A stretch of DNA of 64,000 nucleotides from Wyeomyia smithii (taxonomy: Eukaryota; Arthropoda; Insecta; Diptera; Culicidae), in the NCBI RefSeq assembly GCF_029784165.1, contig NC_073695.1:215501493-215565492 (forward strand). The letters run 5' to 3'. This document shows, piece after piece, positions 11,561-21,876 of the stretch. The notes beneath the pieces were generated by a model. That model had not been told where the DNA came from. It ran no database searches and worked only from the letters and a program-made list of their open reading frames with translations. The position numbers and the translations under genes were made by a program. Numbering within the stretch: position 1 is the first letter of the stretch; the number at the start of each line of letters is the position of its first letter.

Positions 11561-12180
11561 GCGATAGCAGGACCAGGTGATGCAGGGCAGCGGATACCAA
11601 TGGCAACGGAAGCGTCCACTTCTGTGGCAACGGGGATAGCGCAGCGGTTGACGTTGGTCTCAGCATCTATATAAATAGGGCCAGCTGATGCAGTGTGGCA
11701 TTTTAGTGAAATGCTGTCTCTGAGCGATAGCAGGCATACTAGCAAATGCATCCAATGAAAAGAACGTTCTGGGAAGCTTTTCAGTGTTTATTTTCCCCCA
11801 AGGAATACTTTATTCGCACTGCCAGTGATAGCGCAAAGATGTGACCGGCATCTTATCAAACATTGAATTAAACAACAACTTTCTTTTCAGGATTAAATAA
11901 AATAATTAGTGAAGAGTTAATATTTTTTCTTAAATCATTTTACACTTTCAAGAAATTTGGAACATATATATTTGGCTTCATCTATGTGTCTCAGAGCTTA
12001 CTGAATTATCTTCTCCTTCAGTCATGAGCACAACATCCGAAAAGCTTTCATTATCAGCATAAAAAATAATTTTTCGCATAATTAAAATTCAAAAATTATC
12101 AAGCCCAAATCATGACAAGCAACTATATTATTGAGAATGGTCAATCCTTATTGAAGCGCAAAATTCGACTGATCTGATTA
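11561..12180 (+). repeat. Promoter-bearing repeat, copy B, 3' part
   Basis: It resumes the GCGATAGCAG-rich region cut at 5280 and continues through the block around TTTTAGTGAAATGC and the TCATGAGCACAACAT...AATGGTCAATCCTTATTGAAG block also seen in copy D (14381-14500). It ends at CTGATTAGTCG, where it passes directly into the promoter region of copy C, so the normal unit end and next unit start are missing. Confidence 0.7.
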
Positions 12181-12258
12181 GTCGTTAATATCATTGCTTC
12201 CCAAGCACGGTCGACAGAATCATAGACCTTACCATTTTAAATTTGCTATTTGTCTGTA

Positions 12259-12410
12259 TAAGGCCTCTGCCATGGCGAACGCGAATGCGAGCGATGGGGC
12301 GAGAAACTTGCCATAGGTAAATAAACAGCTCTCTTTACGGCTGTTCATTTACCTACGGCGGGTTTCTCGCCCCATCGCTCGCGTTCGCGTTCACCATGGC
12401 AGAGGCCTAA
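12259..12410. mobile_element. Foldback MITE 1
   Basis: Almost the whole element is an inverted repeat. It begins TAAGGCCTCTGCCATGG and ends CCATGGCAGAGGCCTAA; the arms of about 70 bp meet near GAGAGC/GCTCTC-like sequence around 12332. A few arm mismatches are seen. There is no coding capacity. Confidence 0.8.
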
Positions 12411-12413
12411 GAG

Positions 12414-12565
12414 TAAGGCCTCTGTCATAGTAGGCGCAAACGCGAGCGATGGGGCGAAAAACCCGCCGTAGGTAAATGAACAGCCGTAAAGAGAGCTGTT
12501 CATTTACCTACGGCAAGTCTCTTGCCCCATCGCACGCGTTTGCGTCTACTATGACAGAGGCCTAA
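12414..12565. mobile_element. Foldback MITE 2
   Basis: Second foldback, three bases after the first, starting TAAGGCCTCTGTCATAG and ending CTATGACAGAGGCCTAA. The inner arm is nearly identical to MITE 1, but the outer part (GTCATAGTAGGCGCAAACG against GCCATGGCGAACGCG) differs, so the two are related but not a simple fresh duplication. Confidence 0.8.
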
Positions 12566-12690
12566 GTAAGAGGATTATCGACTAAAATGGCTATCGATAG
12601 TTATCGATGATTTCCTACTACTATCGATAGGTTTTTCATCCCTATATAAAAGCCTGTTTCAGTCGAAGCCGCTCGTAATAGTTCTAGACA
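12566..12690 (+). promoter_or_regulatory. Copy C promoter-like module with TATCGAT cluster
   Basis: Four TATCGA words, including two TATCGATAG, lie in 12571-12633 directly upstream of TATATAAAAG at 12643-12652. TATCGATA is the DREF-binding element of dipteran core promoters. This segment is absent from copies A, B and D. Activity is inferred only. Confidence 0.45.
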
Positions 12691-13246
12691 GCGACAACAG
12701 CAGTCTTCCTTTAGCAGCAGCAGTAGCAGTGCAGTGGATAGGTGGATACCAGGCGGATAGCGGCCACAGCTGTGGCATGGCAATGGATAGTGCACTAGTT
12801 GCAACGGATCTCAGCATCGATAGCAGCTGGGCCAGCGGATACCAATAGCAGCGTATAGCGGTCAAAATATTAGCATGGCTACGGATAGCGTAGCAGTTGC
12901 AGCGGGTTTAGCATCGATAGTAGCTGATGCAGTGAGGCACTTTAGTGAAATGCAGTCTCTGTGCGATAGCGGGCACTTGTAAATGCATTCAATGAAAAGT
13001 TGACTCATTTTGACAACACATGAGCCGTCTAGTTTTGAGTGTTAAATCAGCTTTTCACTGTTTATTCTATCACAAGGAAATTCGCACTGTCAGCGATAAC
13101 GCCAAGATGTGATCGGTATCTTATCCGATATTGAATTGAACAACGAATTAAAAAATGACACGCAAGCAGCCGGGTTTTCTTGTAAAAGTATTCTACTTCA
13201 TCCTTGCGGTCGTGACTTTGCACACAACCCTCCTGTGATTTTTTTT

Positions 13247-13663
13247 ACAAAGTTACTTAGAATTAGTTGATCTACAAGTTTGCCAAAGAATGTTCACAAT
13301 TCTTTATGCAAATAAAAACAAGTTAGTTTGTTTTCATTTCGTTGATTTTAGGATCACCCTATTGACATTTGCACATAAATAGAGGACTATGTATAAGAAA
13401 CAACTTTTTACAAAAACTATGGCTTTAAACCGCAAACCAGAATCGCAACGAAAAGCTCATGTCCGCCTAAATTGCCCTACTGTACCACTGTGCAATAAGT
13501 TAAGTTACCTTTTTCACCACAAGAGGGGGTGTTCCCTGTCTGTCTTCACGAAAATAATGGGAAATTCGAGAGTGAACTATATTGTTTTATTTTAAGATAT
13601 TTGCTCATAGGGTGGCATATCTTTGTTTGTTGTGAAACAACCGCATGTAGTTCTATGTAAACC
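13247..13663. other. Unassigned sequence
   Basis: No gene. CACCCTAT at 13351 and ATAGGGTG near 13608 form a short inverted pair that might bound a small element, but the arms are only 8 bp. Confidence 0.4.
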
Positions 13664-13960
13664 TGCGGTCGTGGCTTTGCTTACAGTCCTTCTGTTTTTT
13701 TGAAGTAGAATACTTCTCTCAGGAAGTTCGGCTACATAGGGATGTGAAATGAAAATCTGAAACCGAAAAAAGTGAGAAATATGTCCAATTTCGAATGCTA
13801 ATAAATCGGTTAGTATTCGATGGATTTCCTTCGTTCTTGCAGCATTAGATTGGAAAATCTTCTAAGATTCTTCCCAAAAGAAGATAATTGTCATTTAATA
13901 TTCACACTATTGTACTATTGTAAATAGTCAAGCCTTGTCAAAAAGAAAAATTCGACCTCT

Positions 13961-14085
13961 GATTGGTCGTTATATGATTGCTTCCCAAGCACGGTCGACA
14001 GAATCATGTATCTTGCAAATTAAAACAAGCTATTTAACCTATATAAGAGCCTGTTTCAGTAGAAGCCGCGCATAATAGTTCTAGA
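13961..14085 (+). promoter_or_regulatory. Promoter-like module of copy D
   Basis: GATTGGTCG at 13961 and TATATAAG at 14040-14047 are spaced exactly as in copy B (79 bp). An initiator-like GCATAATAG follows about 32 bp after the TATA start. Confidence 0.5.
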
Positions 14086-14107
14086 CAACGACAACAGCTG
14101 TCGTCAG

Positions 14108-14373
14108 CAGGGGCGGATTATCGCGAAGGCGAAGCAGGCGGTCGCCTGCTCGTCAATCATCGAAGGACGCCAAATAAGTGAGCGAAAAATTTGAAAACAT
14201 AAAGCTCGAATGATGATAATAATTTAAATGTTCGGCAGTTTATCAACTTCTCAAGGACTGCCTGGCAGTGCCTACTTCTTTAAAAATGCTCATAACATAA
14301 AGCTAACAATGACAAGCAGGAAGCGCCGAATCAATTTACGCCTGCAGCTCAAATTACTCTTCGTCCGCCCCTG
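14108..14373. mobile_element. 266-bp hAT MITE with perfect TSD
   Basis: The terminal inverted repeats CAGGGGCGGA/TCCGCCCCTG are perfect over 10 bp. The flanks 14100-14107 and 14374-14381 are both GTCGTCAG, an exact 8-bp duplication. It is inserted about 60 bp downstream of the TATA box of copy D. No transposase. The internal GCAGGCG/CGCCTGC near 14138 forms a short hairpin. Confidence 0.9.
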
Positions 14374-14640
14374 GTCGTCAGTCATGAGCACGACATACGA
14401 AAAAATTTCATCTCAAAATTTAAAAATTGTCAAGCCCCAACCATGACAAGCAATTTAGAATATTATTGAAAATGGTCAATCCTTATTGAAGCGTAAAATT
14501 CGATTGATCTGATTAGTCAACGTCTATTTACTAGAAAAAATGACTGACACGCACGGCTGCTTGGGGTTATCTTTCTTGTAAAAGTATTCTACTTCAACCT
14601 TGCGGTCGTGGCTTTACACACAACCCTCCTGTGATTTTTT

Positions 14641-15569
14641 TGTGTATAGAACGCACTAGGGCCAGTAATTTTGATCTTTTGTGGCATTGTCTGAGCTTTT
14701 TTTACTGTTCGCATTTTTTGTTCTTTCCATTTTGCAGTATCACTTATTGAGAAGTTACCTGCAACGTGTTAAATTTCTAGAATCCCCCAAACCAATTTTT
14801 TTTTTATCTTCTCCATCGAGCAATAACTTGCTTGAGGCGATGATTTTTCCTTGGTTCATTGGAATTTTTTAAAGGTTCAGAATTGTTCAGGCTCAAATTT
14901 TTTTCTGTTTTGAGAAAAGTTGTCGTGTTGAGACGCCTGAAAATGGCATATGCCTAAGTCCTTTGATATAGAATGATCTGATCCTACTAGATACGACTAC
15001 CCGCTTGTCTAAGCAAACTCTGTAACCAAACGACAACAGAGAGAAGAGTAGAAAGCGTAAAAAAATACAAAAGCATACACACAAGCACGGATAATAAAAT
15101 ACGAATGTCACTTACTCTAAATAGTGAAGTTGCTGAAAACAGAAGTGCGGAATACAGCAGACATCCGGGTGAATCACAATAGATCAATATTTCTGGTCGA
15201 AGTGCGTAGTCCATACAAAAAAAGAAGTATTCGAATATAATAAAAATTTGAACGTCCCGACAGAGACAATGTAACGATAATGATTATGACGGTCTAGGGA
15301 TGATCATTATGAGAAGAACGGGAGGGTTTGTATGAGGATCACGAAAGACTACACAGGCCTTGAAGAGCAAACCACGTGGTCTTTATTTTTCTAACTTCCA
15401 TATCCCAATATTACCAATGAACACTATTTCATCGAATCAGTAATTATCATTGTTATTAATGAAAAACAATACATTCATTTTTTTGTAATATTTGGACCAC
15501 TGCGACCATTGTTTTAATCTTTTGTGGTATGCCTCTTCTTTAGTCTAGGTACTCGTGGCAGACATATCA
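14641..15569. other. Gene-free interval with possible SINE relic
   Basis: No credible gene. ACACAAGCACGGATAAT at 15079-15095 recurs exactly at 48210-48226, at the edge of a SINE-like element, so about 14980-15100 may be a decayed copy of that element's end. The rest is unassigned. Confidence 0.4.
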
Positions 15570-15751
15570 CTATTGAAAAATGTGATCGTCCTTGTCATAT
15601 CGCACCCTCTCTCCTTTTGGCACCTCATTGGGATATGCAGACCAGAACTCGAAAGGCTCCATTGTTCCTATTCCAAATGCTTTTATTCTGCGCTGTATTA
15701 ATGCACTGCATTGGCAGAGCAAATGTTCTGCGGTTTCATATTCGAACATAT
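15570..15751 (-). pseudogene. LINE ORF2 C-terminal relic
   Basis: A short open stretch on the minus strand contains EYETAEHLLCQCSAL, the zinc-binding C-terminal pattern (E-T-x-EH-x2-C-x-C) found after the RNase H of I/R1/LOA-type non-LTR elements. It continues to ...RRIKAFGIGT and ends at TAG (15570-15572). The upstream cysteine pair and all catalytic domains are missing. About 60 codons remain; it is a fossil fragment. Confidence 0.5.
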
Positions 15752-16497
15752 ATACTAAGTGTTTTTAAGCAATAAAATTTATCAGTACGTTAATACAAAA
15801 ATAAAATAATAATTATAGTGGACAATGCATCGACTTTTGTGCCTCTATTACTCAATAGCTAATTTTGATTGAGTGATTCACCACTCTTGTTTCGCTCGGC
15901 TGTGGTATAAAGAGCAAGTGAGTTTTTTTTCTACGAGCGGCAGAATCACAGCATAGAGCAGAAGTAAAAAGTTTGATGAAAACAATTGCTTCATGCAGCG
16001 TTCATGCCGGAGAAGAAGAGCGCGGAGAATTTTAAAGTAGTTCTTTTAACCAAATACCGCCTCACGTCATTTTGTAATTATTATCGATCGCTTGAGCAGT
16101 GTTTTTAGTGTCGATATCAATTTCGTTAAATCATTTAACTCTGAACAAAAACATGGCCAATCACATTATAATATGCAAGAAAAGGAAGGACATGCGCCTA
16201 CTTTTAATCCACTGTATGCAGCTGGAACGACGATGGACATATGGAACTTGAATGGCCATATCTACGTTAGTCCCCGAAGTCATTTTCGTTAAACAATTGT
16301 CAGGTGATACCTAGCGACTCGTATAAAAACTACTCGAATGTTCTTCCATTGATTTTGACAACGGAAGTGGTCGGAAAAGTAACAAATGAATTACAATTGA
16401 AGGCAAAAAATAAAATTGTAACTATCGCCCGTTGTTTTTCGGTAGTACAATCTACGTTGCCAATGATACTGCCGGTTGCTGGTTGAATTTATGTGTG
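15752..16497. other. Unassigned sequence
   Basis: No gene. TATAAAGAG at 15906 followed by a CA-rich leader-like stretch resembles a core promoter, but nothing downstream is identifiable as coding. Confidence 0.35.
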
Positions 16498-16550
16498 ATG
16501 GGACAAAATATGCGAGTACTTTCGAAATGTACCCGCATATTTTGTCCCAT
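16498..16550. repeat. Perfect 17-bp inverted repeat (hairpin)
   Basis: ATGGGACAAAATATGCG (16498-16514) and its exact reverse complement (16534-16550) are separated by 19 bases. A close variant of the arm lies at 10127-10142 near the mariner relic, so this may be the paired ends of a minimal MITE. Confidence 0.8.
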
Positions 16551-19500
16551 TTTGTCTTTTTTTCAAGTTATATAACGTAACACCAGTTCCATGCATGGTT
16601 TTTTGTTCTCAATGATAAACTTGTGCTGCCATGAAACTGTTATGGTCATTGGTTCTGGATGTAATTGCTGGAAATCCGAAAATTCAAGGATAATATTAAA
16701 TCGCCGTTTTCTCAACATGTTGTTTTTCATTATGGGGCAGTTATCCGGGTACTGTGTGTGAAAAAATCTTCGCATAATGTTTCGAAACTAATAGAACGCT
16801 CTAAGTTGAAACCTGCATGAAATCCCATAAAATATCAAGAACCTTTCTTATGATAACAAAACCATCTTTTGAATACAAATTATTGATCTGCTGTCTGACA
16901 TTGCGGAAGCGACTGTGTTTGCATATTTGCGTTGCTTTAGCATAACTTGTTACAGCCCTTTCAACACAGAATTGTAAAACAAGTGTTTTGTAGTTACGAT
17001 TGATTACTTCAGCAATATTTGTCCTTCGTATTTCTTTTATTTCAAAAAATACCAAGGCGTGTTAATTTTTTAATAATATGAACATAAACTGAATCTGATT
17101 CTTTATCATTTGATTTCGCAGTATAATAGAACTAATCAAATTTCCCAGCTTCATTATTAATCCCATATCATCATCACCAGCTTGCCACCCAGTATATTGG
17201 GGACGCCGAGAATCCGTTGCCGGCTCACGTCACAAGGGTAATCTAACTGCTAGCACGACGACACCCTTCATCAAATTGCCAACAAAAAAAATCCTAGCGC
17301 CCCTATTTCAAACCCAAACTAAATAGACGAATCATTGCGGTCAACGACGTGTCCAACCGATTGGATGCCGTATCTAGCAACGGTATTGATTTTTGCCAAC
17401 TGATCTCCGCGGGTTCGGCCTAGGTTCTTTTCTTGGACGAAACGAAGATGCTGTGTTGCCGTACAAATCTCCGAGGCCCATTCGTCTTGCTTTGAGGGAA
17501 AATCGTATTTATTAAGATATATTTTCACTGTAGATACAGCAGGTCGCAGCAGCCCCAGCCGAATGCAGTTTTCTTCGGCCAGCTGCAGGTTGGAAGCAAA
17601 GTTGGTGCCCTGCCAGACGGACGTTAAATGGAAACTAAATTATAAGCTTTGCTCATGGGTCGAAGACGGTGGAGACGGAGGTCGCCAGCCGACCAACGAA
17701 AAGACGAGGGATAACAAAAAAAGGGGGAGGTTTGTTTGTATCTGTGCGGCTGATAATAATTTATTTGATTAAAGCGCTTCGTATCGATGACCTTTTGGCC
17801 GTTGCTAAATGACGATACATTAGCGCAGTTCTGTGCTGTGTGCTTCGGGGTTGCCAGCCGCAAGGGGCGTGTTGCAATAAAATAAATCAAATTAGACAGT
17901 CCTCGATGGAGTACCCGGGAGTACAAGCTGCAATTTGCGGTTGCTAGACCGTAAAATTAATTTCACCGGAAAGTGAAAGGAATTGAGTAAGATTTTTCAT
18001 GTTGAAAGGAATGTTTTGTAAACTGATTGTTGCATGTTCTACACTGCCACAGAGGGTTCGGTTCAATTGAGGTCAAATTTAATGCGATTGCGACGAACAG
18101 TTTCGAAATTATCTCAGAGGAATTTCATCGTTATCATTCTCTTCACAAAAAAACCGCAAAACCATAGGACACAACATACTGATACTACTGAAAATTTCAT
18201 ATCCATTCATCAAACGCTTTATTGCAGCACTTTTATAAATCGGTGGCCGGCACCGTAGAGTGTTCCGTCCGATAGTTCCTGAACAGATCGTTTCATTTTA
18301 TATTTCCTAAATCACTACTGTTTGCTGCAGTACTTACGCACCCCAAAGGATATTTACGACCATCTGATAAAGAGTGCCTCTGTGTGCATCTTAATTTTGA
18401 GAATCACGCTATCGTGAAGCCATGAAGAAACTCCTCTAGAACAGGGTGAGTATATGCTACCATGGACACATTTTAATAGAATTGTCAAATAAAAATGATT
18501 TGTTGTATAGTGCAAAATTTAATTCAGAACATAGTCATAGCTTTTTGGTGGTGATTCACTATAATAAAACGAGACTGTGATTTTATCTTGGAATTACCAA
18601 TTGAAGTTTAGGAAATACCATAAGGAGAATCTTAAAGTTTTCATTTAAGTCAAATAATAATATCTGCATGAATTAATTTCTGACCTGGTTTCACATATTA
18701 TATATGGGATCTGATGGCAATCCAATGTAAATTCCTTCCGCCGGTACTGTATCACAGCGATAAACAGCACGCATCCTTCTAAGTGGACGGAAAAATTAGA
18801 TATTCCGTTTTTCACAACTATTAATCCCCTTAAGACTCCCATTGGCAAGAAGTAAACCCTGCCTTGCCTGCCTAATTTCCTTAGCTTATGTGTCTACCGC
18901 TCCGGCCTGCTCCCGCAGGCTTCCTGTAGGCTCGACGATCCTGAACGGGGACCGCACTGCTTATGTGCGATTATGAGTCAAAACAGGCATCACCCGTTCC
19001 CGCGTCGCAAGAAAATCACAGGGAAAGGGAGCTCTGTTGGGTGCAATATTTTAGCGCTCAACTGCTTGCAAAGCCTGGTGGATCAGGGACAGAAAAAGGG
19101 GTTAATATTGTTTGCCACTTGGCATGATGCTTTGCGCCAAGCAACTCCAACACCAAAAGTGAGCAGAAAAATAAGAGTTAATTTAGGATACATTATGTTT
19201 TATGTAGCGTAACTTGATGCAGAATGAAATTGAATTTTTCGACTGTCGTGCCTATTCGGGAACTTTATTGTGCTGGAATGTTTGCTATTTCTATGTATAT
19301 TTTGACTAGAGGGTGACACCGACGTTTTACCAACAAACAGCCGTTGGTTAATGAGATAATGTTGCCAAGGGGAAGCAGACTTCAAATTGGTAGACGCTGT
19401 TATCAAAAATTCGAAATCTAGCTCCTTTCAAAGTGTGATGCAGTACTTTTAGGATCAAGCAATTGTCTTGAGTATGACTAATTGGATTTCACATAAATAT

Positions 19501-21876
19501 ACCAGTTTTTTTTTCGAGAATTTGGTTTCCTTTCCCGTTTTAAATCGTTAATAACTCATTCCGAGAATAACCTGCCTATTCACTAACCACCAAAATAATA
19601 AACATTTTCCCACTGCCGCGGTCAATAAAACAGACTAATAAAGCATGTAAATAATCCTGGTATCGATTTCCCATAGATTCAAGAGCCATTCGAATGAAAC
19701 GACCAACCGGTCGTTAATAGTTTTAATACCTCTGCACGCACACACTTCAACCGCTCGTCAAACTGTGGTAAACCTTTCGGTACAGCAGCGGGTGGATTCT
19801 TGATCCTTTTCCGTGTCGCTGTATGTTCCTATTCATGCACAGCGCTTTGCAGTCAGCCTGTTTACATTAGGATGATTGAAATTTTATAAACAACCTGCGC
19901 TTACCTGACCTCTGACCAAACGCACCATCAAATGACTGCCGTCCTTGGGCGGTCGACTTTGTGAGCCGCATAAGAAGTCAGGCTAGCTGCTAGACCTGCT
20001 AGAATTTTCATTCCGAACACAAAAAAAAAAGATTTCTAGAACTCTTTAGAGAGGATAAGCATTCGATATAAAGGGATCACCTGCGGCGATTTTTTATTTT
20101 GTTTAGCTAACTTCGCTCCCACACCCCGCCTTAGAGCGAGTCCGACTGACAGAGTGAACCCAAGCAATTGCAGTGTTGAAAGGCCGATTTTTCTATTGCG
20201 GTTGGGGAAGAAAGATAGTGTACTCACTGTGTACGCACAAGCTCAATCACTCAGTAACTGAACGAATCATACTGTACATTTTAGCCAAATTAGTCGTGAC
20301 AAGAGCCCACATTCCCCATTCAATTCGTTCAGGTCGAAAAAACAAACCAATTGGTCTTACCGTTTGGTATTTATTTACCTACCTCAGTTAGATGTGTACT
20401 TTATATATTTTCCTCCGTGCTGCCCGGTGACATAAAAAACAATGGTTGGAAATCAGGAACCGATTGATCTTTTGCAGGTTCTATTGATTGGCCTCGTTCC
20501 CCAGGACCGGAGGCCTATTTGGGAAATGGCTATTTCATCGCGCAGTAAACAGACCGCGTTCCCGCTAAGGAACGAACTGCTGCTTACAGGTACAAACAAA
20601 ATATATTCGCAAGACTATCGGACCGGACTCCGCCTTTATGTTCCGCTTTTACTACGTAATTATGTCACGACAATATAATTTGATTTCATTTGCCTTTGCC
20701 AGACTGTGTCGGACTGCAGTCCGAGACCGAGCGATTCGCTATCGCTAGTTTCATGCCAAATAGCCAATGAATGTACGATTTCACTACTGCTGGGGAGTAA
20801 TCAAATTAATTTGTTTTGCTCACAGCGAGGGATTCGACGCGATCGATGGCTTTTCTTCGGAGAATGTTTCTGGCCGAAATGTATATCTTAACAACGTTGG
20901 GAGCCACGTATCATTTTGATTACTCTTTTCAAATTAGATTGCTTGAGATGAGATATACAATATACATTCATATACATTAATTTTATAAAAGGTTTAACCT
21001 AGCTTATACCCGTGCACAAGGAAGTATTTTGAAAAGTTCAGAACAGAGTATCACAGATTAGAGTGAAAAATATATTCAATTTTTTTTGTTTGGTTAGGGG
21101 AATAGAATTATGTTGTCCAACGGTGTGAACTTTTGTAATAACATATATTTAAAATATTTAAAAAAATATTGTTAACTGTTGATCAACAATGAACAAACGA
21201 ACATCAGGACGCTAACAAACTTACATTTGGATTTACAAAGCACAGACAGGCGAAAACGTTCAAAAAATGCTAGTAGGGGAAAACCTGAAAATACGTAATA
21301 TTTTTTTCGAACTTTCTTGATTCGACTGAAGTATAGCCAAGAAATTTGCTTAGTGAGCTAAGTATTTTCCACCGATGGAGATATTATTAAGATCTACAGT
21401 AGCATTCAAAAACATAGCATAAAAAATGAGTTTTTGAAAGAATCATCGATAAATCACTTCATAATTATAAATTATGAAAACATTTTCAAAAACCAAAAAA
21501 CGCCGATTTAAGAAATGATCTCAAAATGAGTTCAGAATCGCCGAAAATTGCTTTTAAAAGTTGAGAACCAGCATTACATAAAATTATTCTAAATTGATCA
21601 ATGAAAAAATAATCATCTAAAAGACAGAAAAAAATCATCGAAAAACTTTTTAAAAAACCATAAATAGCCATAATAGAAATTGATTCCAAGGAATCTCAGA
21701 AGCACCGGAAAACGCTTTAGATGGTCAAGTTATGAAGAAAAAAATTTACCAATAACCTAAGAGAAAAACTTGAAATAATCCACCTAGCGGTCAGACCAAG
21801 CCTTTCTCATTTGAACTTATTATTCTCAAAATAAGATTACACCTTGGTATTTGGATTTTTTTATTTTTCACTAATA
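16551..21876. other. Long gene-free interval
   Basis: Several open frames (16801-17055 minus, 17624-17926 minus, 18973-19212, 20442-20678, 20706-20891) have no domain I can identify. More GC-rich patches at 17160-17960, 18840-19190 and 20430-20900 look less repetitive than the surroundings and are candidates for single-copy or regulatory DNA. 20900-21870 is strongly AT-rich and featureless. Confidence 0.45.

Larger units (their letters stand above)
12181..13246 (+). repeat. Promoter-bearing repeat, copy C
   Basis: Promoter-proximal start (ATCATTGCTTCCCAAGCACGG), two inserted foldback elements, a TATCGAT-rich segment, TATATAAAAG (12643-12652), leader with CAGCAG and GGATAGC words, then the unit end AAAGTATTCTACTTC followed by CTTGCGGTCGTG and CTCCTGTGATTTTT. 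It lacks the first about 400 bp of the unit. No credible coding frame. Confidence 0.75.
13664..14640 (+). repeat. Promoter-bearing repeat, copy D, preceded by a unit tail
   Basis: Positions 13664-13701 are the end of a preceding unit (TGCGGTCGTGGCTTTGC...CTTCTGTTTTTTT), joined head-to-tail to a unit start GAAGTAGAATACTTCTCTC at 13702. The unit has a CCAAT-type site (13961), TATATAAG (14040-14047), a short leader, an inserted hAT MITE, the TCATGAGCACGACAT block and the unit end at 14586-14640. It lacks the GGATAGC-rich central region of copies A-C. Confidence 0.75.

Noticed and set aside
5272..11569. hAT ends taken as CAGGG/CCCTG exactly
   Set aside because: With these ends the 8-bp flanks do not match; moving in by one base gives 7 of 8, so the coordinates used are 5281-11560.
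16801..17055. 84-codon minus-strand frame, possibly a decayed transposase
   Set aside because: No motif I can name; similarity to any family would need a search.
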